From CAYLNH01 sp964384625 (lineage in GTDB: Bacteria > Verrucomicrobiota > Lentisphaeria > JABSQK01), in assembly GCA_964384625.1 (NCBI GenBank), contig CAYLNH010000047.1:1-33919 (forward strand): a stretch of 33,919 bases of DNA, in the 5' to 3' direction. How positions within the stretch are numbered: position 1 is the first letter of the stretch; every line of letters begins with the position of its first letter. The translations under genes were made by a program, and so were the position numbers. A model generated the notes under the pieces. That model did no database searches. It was not told the origin of the DNA and was given only the letters and a program-made list of their open reading frames with translations. Shown in pieces: positions 31,000 through 33,919 of this stretch.

Positions 31000-31755
31000 C
31001 TAATCCCGGTCCCAGCAGTAATCACCGTTGCTGTCCTTCGCCCACCGATCCCCAAGACTGCCGCTCTGGTAGAAGGCCCACGGAGTTTCGCCCTTGACGC
31101 CGTCGACATGGCCGTCGATCCAGGCGACGATGCAGATGTCCTGGTGCCGGCCGTAGGCCATCGGGTTGTTGCCGTCGTCCCAGGCATAGACATGATAGTA
31201 GCCGCGCAGATTTGTGCCTCCGTTGGGGACGGCGGCATTGTCCAGACAGAAGACGGTTCTGTCGGGTTTGGCGATATGCTGGAGTTTCGCGGACTTCCGG
31301 TATTTGGAGTAGTAGTCCTTTGGGTTCCAGTCATACGCCACCCAGTGGGCGGGGCCCGCTGCGGCGCCTTCCGGGACGCCGCCGAGCATGACCTGGTTGT
31401 AGCCGTAGCTGATGCGGCCGTAATTCAGCCGATGATCATCGGTGTAACCCTGATCGTCACTGGGACAGAAGAAAGACTGCAGGGCACCGTAGCCGAATTC
31501 GATGTAGAGCTGGTACCAGCCGTAATCCAAATCGTTGGTGCCGCCGTTCAGCCGACGCCCGGCCGGCAGATGTTCTTCGCAGTCGTCGGCGTACATCGTG
31601 GTCATCAGTGCAATCTGTTTGTTGTTGTTGATGCATACCGTCTTCTGGGCCGTCTGTTTTGCGCGGCTCAGCACGGGCAGAAGCATAGCCGCCAGGATGG
31701 AGATGATGGCGATGACCACCAATAGCTCAATCAACGTGAAGCGTCGCGTCTGCAT
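31000..31755 (-). CDS. Pseudopilin-like protein with H-X9-DG motif
   Basis: 251 residues from the ATG at 31755, nine bases after AGAGG. It begins MQTRR-FTLIELL (Arg at -1), followed by the hydrophobic helix and INNNKQIALMTTMYADDCEEHLP. It has the mid-protein YGYNQVM block and a perfect C-terminal H-X9-DG (H, QDICIVAWI, DG) near residue 220. It lies 66 bp downstream of another pseudopilin gene on the same strand, so the two are probably co-transcribed from the TTGATATATGCA promoter at 32690. It is convergent with the glycan hydrolase gene, 81 bp apart. The exact role in the envelope is unknown. Confidence 0.9.
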   Translation of the reverse strand: MQTRRFTLIELLVVIAIISILAAMLLPVLSRAKQTAQKTVCINNNKQIALMTTMYADDCEEHLPAGRRLNGGTNDLDYGWYQLYIEFGYGALQSFFCPSDDQGYTDDHRLNYGRISYGYNQVMLGGVPEGAAAGPAHWVAYDWNPKDYYSKYRKSAKLQHIAKPDRTVFCLDNAAVPNGGTNLRGYYHVYAWDDGNNPMAYGRHQDICIVAWIDGHVDGVKGETPWAFYQSGSLGDRWAKDSNGDYCWDRD

Positions 31756-31821
31756 GATGGTGCCTCTGCTGCTCTGTGATTCCACTTGTGATCGCAGTTG
31801 TTCGATGCTTTCCACGATTGT

Positions 31822-32616
31822 TCAAAGCTCAATGCTGACGCCGGTTCTGGTGAAGAAGCGGGTGGCCTGCATGATCCCGGTGTTGAGCTGACGCACCTCC
31901 TGAACTTCGGCATGACCGTCGTAGGCGCAGGCGTTGGCGCGATCGCGATGGAGCAGGCCGATACGCGTGGACCAGTCCGAGTTTCCCAGCGGATTGAAGG
32001 CGCCCATGACACGGCCGGGACCTTCCTGCCACCAGTCGCGGGAGCTGTAGCTGTCCGCCAGCATGAGGATAGAACCCGGATCGGGAACGCGGGAGAGAAC
32101 CTGAACCCGGCAGAACGGCCGGCCGCCGGCATTCACCGGGTACATCTTGTGATGCGTATCAAAGTCCCATTTGTACCTGTGCTCCAGGTCCCAGGTGCCG
32201 GTCTTGAAGATGCCGTACGCGATATTCGTCCGGCCGTAGTTGTCCATATGCCGACTGAACTTCGGGCTGGAAGGGCAGCCGAAAACGGCACTGGGTTCGA
32301 TGTAGTTGGCGCCATTTACCGGAGGTCGGGTGGCTCCGGCGCCCTTGTCCCCCTGCAACCCGGTCACGAACGTCGGCCAATGGATGATGCGACCGTCCTC
32401 GCATGTCCAGGACGTCAGGATGGCGCCGCTATGGTCGTCGGCATAGAGCTGCAGGGCGAGGTAACACTGCTTCTGATGGGAAAGGCACATGGCCTGTCGA
32501 GCCGATTCCTTCGCCTGTGATAAGGCCGGGAGGAGAAGCGCCGCCAGAACGGCAATAACAGCCACCACAATGAGCAACTCGATAAGGGTGAAAGGTGCTT
32601 TTCGACAGATCTGCAT
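31822..32616 (-). CDS. Pseudopilin-like protein with H-X9-DG motif
   Basis: 264 residues from the ATG at 32616, with GAGG about nine bases upstream; an open frame continues to 32694 but overlaps the promoter region. It begins MQICRKAP-FTLIELL (Pro at -1), then a hydrophobic helix, CLSHQKQCYLALQLYADDHSG and the C-terminal H-X9-DG (H, RDRANACAY, DG). It is the first gene of a two-gene unit with the pseudopilin at 31755. The upstream operator word links it to the GntR-2 regulator and thus to the glycan operon on the other strand. Confidence 0.9.
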   Translation of the reverse strand: MQICRKAPFTLIELLIVVAVIAVLAALLLPALSQAKESARQAMCLSHQKQCYLALQLYADDHSGAILTSWTCEDGRIIHWPTFVTGLQGDKGAGATRPPVNGANYIEPSAVFGCPSSPKFSRHMDNYGRTNIAYGIFKTGTWDLEHRYKWDFDTHHKMYPVNAGGRPFCRVQVLSRVPDPGSILMLADSYSSRDWWQEGPGRVMGAFNPLGNSDWSTRIGLLHRDRANACAYDGHAEVQEVRQLNTGIMQATRFFTRTGVSIEL

Positions 32617-32665
32617 GACTGTAATCCTCGCGCCGTCCCGCGGGCCCCGGCGGTTTTCTGATAAT

Positions 32666-32701
32666 ATCACAAATATAAAGCATCTATCCTGCATATATCA
32701 A
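32666..32701 (-). promoter_or_regulatory. Pseudopilin promoter with TTGATATATGCA motif
   Basis: On the minus strand TTGATATATGCA occupies 32690-32701. Its TTGATA can serve as a -35, with a TATATT -10 about 18 bases on (about 32672-32677). It is an exact 12-base match to the site before GntR-2. Confidence 0.6.
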
Positions 32702-32734
32702 GCGGATTTCCCGGATTTTTGTCCGGTCTGCCGG

Positions 32735-33919
32735 TCAGCGGGCGGACAGCTCGGCGCGGCGCCATTGGGCGAACTTGTCTACCACGGGGCGGAGGCCGCG
32801 CTGATGGCGGGGAAGATCCAGATAGGCCTGGTAATGGTCGGCAGCGGGTTCGCCGTTGATTTCCGCCTTGATTGCCCTGGCCAGCGGCAGCAGGTGTTCT
32901 ACCTGCCGCGCGTGTGGTTGTCGACGGAATTCGGCTGCATCGATGCGGCCGGTGATGAATGCCGTCAGATGCCAGAGCCGCTGACCATAGACGAACCGGC
33001 GATCTTTGATTGTCCGTTCATACCGCTTCTCCAGGCGGGTTCTGTCTCGTTCCGCCAGGAAGTCCAGGAACGGCGCCATGACGTAATGCGGAAACATCAG
33101 CTCATCTTCGGCCAGACCGACGAATGTATCCGTCACGCCCTTCAGCACCTGTTTTCGAGCGCGAATGTCGTCGAGGGCCAGGCAGTATCGAGCGAGGATG
33201 GTTCCGGCGAACGAATCGCGATGTTTCGCCAGGACCTCCTTGGGGCGATTGAGGTAGAGCAGGGCGAGCACCTGTTCGTGGCGTCGGTCGTGATAGCGCG
33301 CCAGGACATCGTCGCAGCGTCCCAGGTAGAGCAGGGCCCTGGCCGCCTGGCCGCGCTGGCTGGCGCATGTTTCGAGGACCTCCTGATGTCGACCGAGGGC
33401 ATTCAGTGCTACCGCGCAGTCGCCTCGCCGGTGCGGGTATTGCCGCAGGATTTCCTTGTACTTGCCGGCCTGCATCAGGTTTCGGATCCGGAGGAGTCTG
33501 CTGTGGGGGAAGTGTTTGAGAGCGGGTTCCAGCGATTCGCCGCGGGTACTCAGGGCCAGGGCGTACCAGTGTTGATCGCGGCGGAAGACGGGGAGGGTGG
33601 ACTCGACCCGGCCCAGGTGGCGCAGGGCATTGGCGCGCACGTCCGGGTGCACGTGATCCTTCGTGAGCAGTTCGTCGACTCGTCCCAGCAGGCGGTACGG
33701 GGCGAATCGCTCTTTTCTTCCGGGTGGGACACAATCCAACGCGGCCTCATAGTTCCCGAGTTGGAGATGGGCCCGGGAGCAGGCTTCCCAGTTCTTCGGA
33801 TATATTTCCAATACAGCGTTCGGCCGGCCTGTTTCGAGCAGCAGCGAGGCATGCGTCCCCGGAGTCTTAGGGTCGGCGCGGAAATAACGTCGCATTATTC
33901 GGGGCAGACATACCAACCT
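32735..33919 (-). CDS. C-terminal part of a repeat-rich (TPR-like) protein, truncated by the window
   Basis: About 394 residues are visible; the frame is still open at the window edge, so the true start lies outside. The sequence is made of degenerate helical hairpins: THASLLLETGRPNAVLEIYPKN, AHLQLGNYEAALDCVP, ALNALGRHQEVLETC, ARALLYLGRCDDVLARY, LALLYLNRPKEVLAKH. These resemble TPR units with an LG-x-(Y/H/C)-(E/D) turn. The last 100 residues (ERDRTRLEKRYERTIKDRRFVYGQRLWHL to the end) are not repetitive. No catalytic motif is visible in the part present; an N-terminal domain may exist outside the window. It lies 118 bp upstream of the pseudopilin at 32616, on the same strand. Confidence 0.7.
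   Translation of the reverse strand, partial: RLVCLPRIMRRYFRADPKTPGTHASLLLETGRPNAVLEIYPKNWEACSRAHLQLGNYEAALDCVPPGRKERFAPYRLLGRVDELLTKDHVHPDVRANALRHLGRVESTLPVFRRDQHWYALALSTRGESLEPALKHFPHSRLLRIRNLMQAGKYKEILRQYPHRRGDCAVALNALGRHQEVLETCASQRGQAARALLYLGRCDDVLARYHDRRHEQVLALLYLNRPKEVLAKHRDSFAGTILARYCLALDDIRARKQVLKGVTDTFVGLAEDELMFPHYVMAPFLDFLAERDRTRLEKRYERTIKDRRFVYGQRLWHLTAFITGRIDAAEFRRQPHARQVEHLLPLARAIKAEINGEPAADHYQAYLDLPRHQRGLRPVVDKFAQWRRAELSAR

Noticed and set aside
1..33919. Insertion sequences, prophage, integrase or tRNA genes
   Set aside because: No transposase, integrase, phage structural motif or tRNA cloverleaf was recognised on either strand by reading; the repeats are non-coding.

Overview
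The window is GC-rich and bacterial. It most resembles a member of the PVC superphylum close to Lentisphaerota/Victivallales. The main reason is six genes for pseudopilin-like proteins with the FTLIELL N-terminus, several ending in the H-X9-DG signature. They sit next to LacI, GntR and AraC regulators and large secreted carbohydrate-active proteins, a layout typical of that group. This placement is an inference from gene content; no rRNA or tRNA gene was seen.

Layout. 1-3.3 kb (minus strand): a LacI regulator translationally coupled to a short pseudopilin, and a secreted beta-propeller protein whose promoter carries two copies of the operator also found before the LacI gene. 3.35-5.3 kb (plus): a GntR/LacI-type regulator overlapping a second pseudopilin gene. 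5.3-5.74 kb: a hairpin-rich intergenic block. 5.7-8.8 kb (plus): a second LacI regulator and a secreted tandem beta-helix protein, both preceded by a TTAACGTTAA operator. 8.8-9.1 kb: a larger copy of the hairpin repeat. 9.3-12.1 kb: housekeeping-type genes (aldo/keto reductase, AmrS-like radical SAM enzyme, D-aminoacyl-tRNA deacylase). 12.1-17.8 kb (minus): an AraC regulator, a secreted fusion of two different solute-binding domains, and a hybrid histidine kinase. 18-19.8 kb: two convergent pseudopilin genes sharing an inverted near-identical leader. 19.9-21.5 kb: a secreted TPR/HEAT-like protein. 21.5-23 kb: repeats and a second GntR/LacI-type regulator. 23.4-30.9 kb (plus): a glycan-degradation operon encoding a two-module putative carbohydrate-binding protein, a GH38-type mannosidase-like protein lacking the canonical nucleophile, and a 1111-residue clan GH-A enzyme carrying the same binding modules. 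31-32.6 kb (minus): two H-X9-DG pseudopilins. 32.7 kb to the end: the 3' part of a repeat-containing protein that runs off the window.

How it fits together. Three separate operator words recur in intergenic DNA. Each links a local regulator to itself and to a secreted glycan-active or pseudopilin gene. Across the window every sugar-type regulator is physically or operator-linked to a pseudopilin gene. My main hypothesis is that these pseudopilins are substrate-specific surface or secretion components, co-regulated with polysaccharide-utilisation enzymes in regulator-pseudopilin-enzyme cassettes. The AraC / dual solute-binding / hybrid kinase unit is a candidate unusual sensory system, and the mannosidase-like protein without its nucleophile a candidate unusual enzyme or binding protein. 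All functions are read from motifs; no database search was possible.
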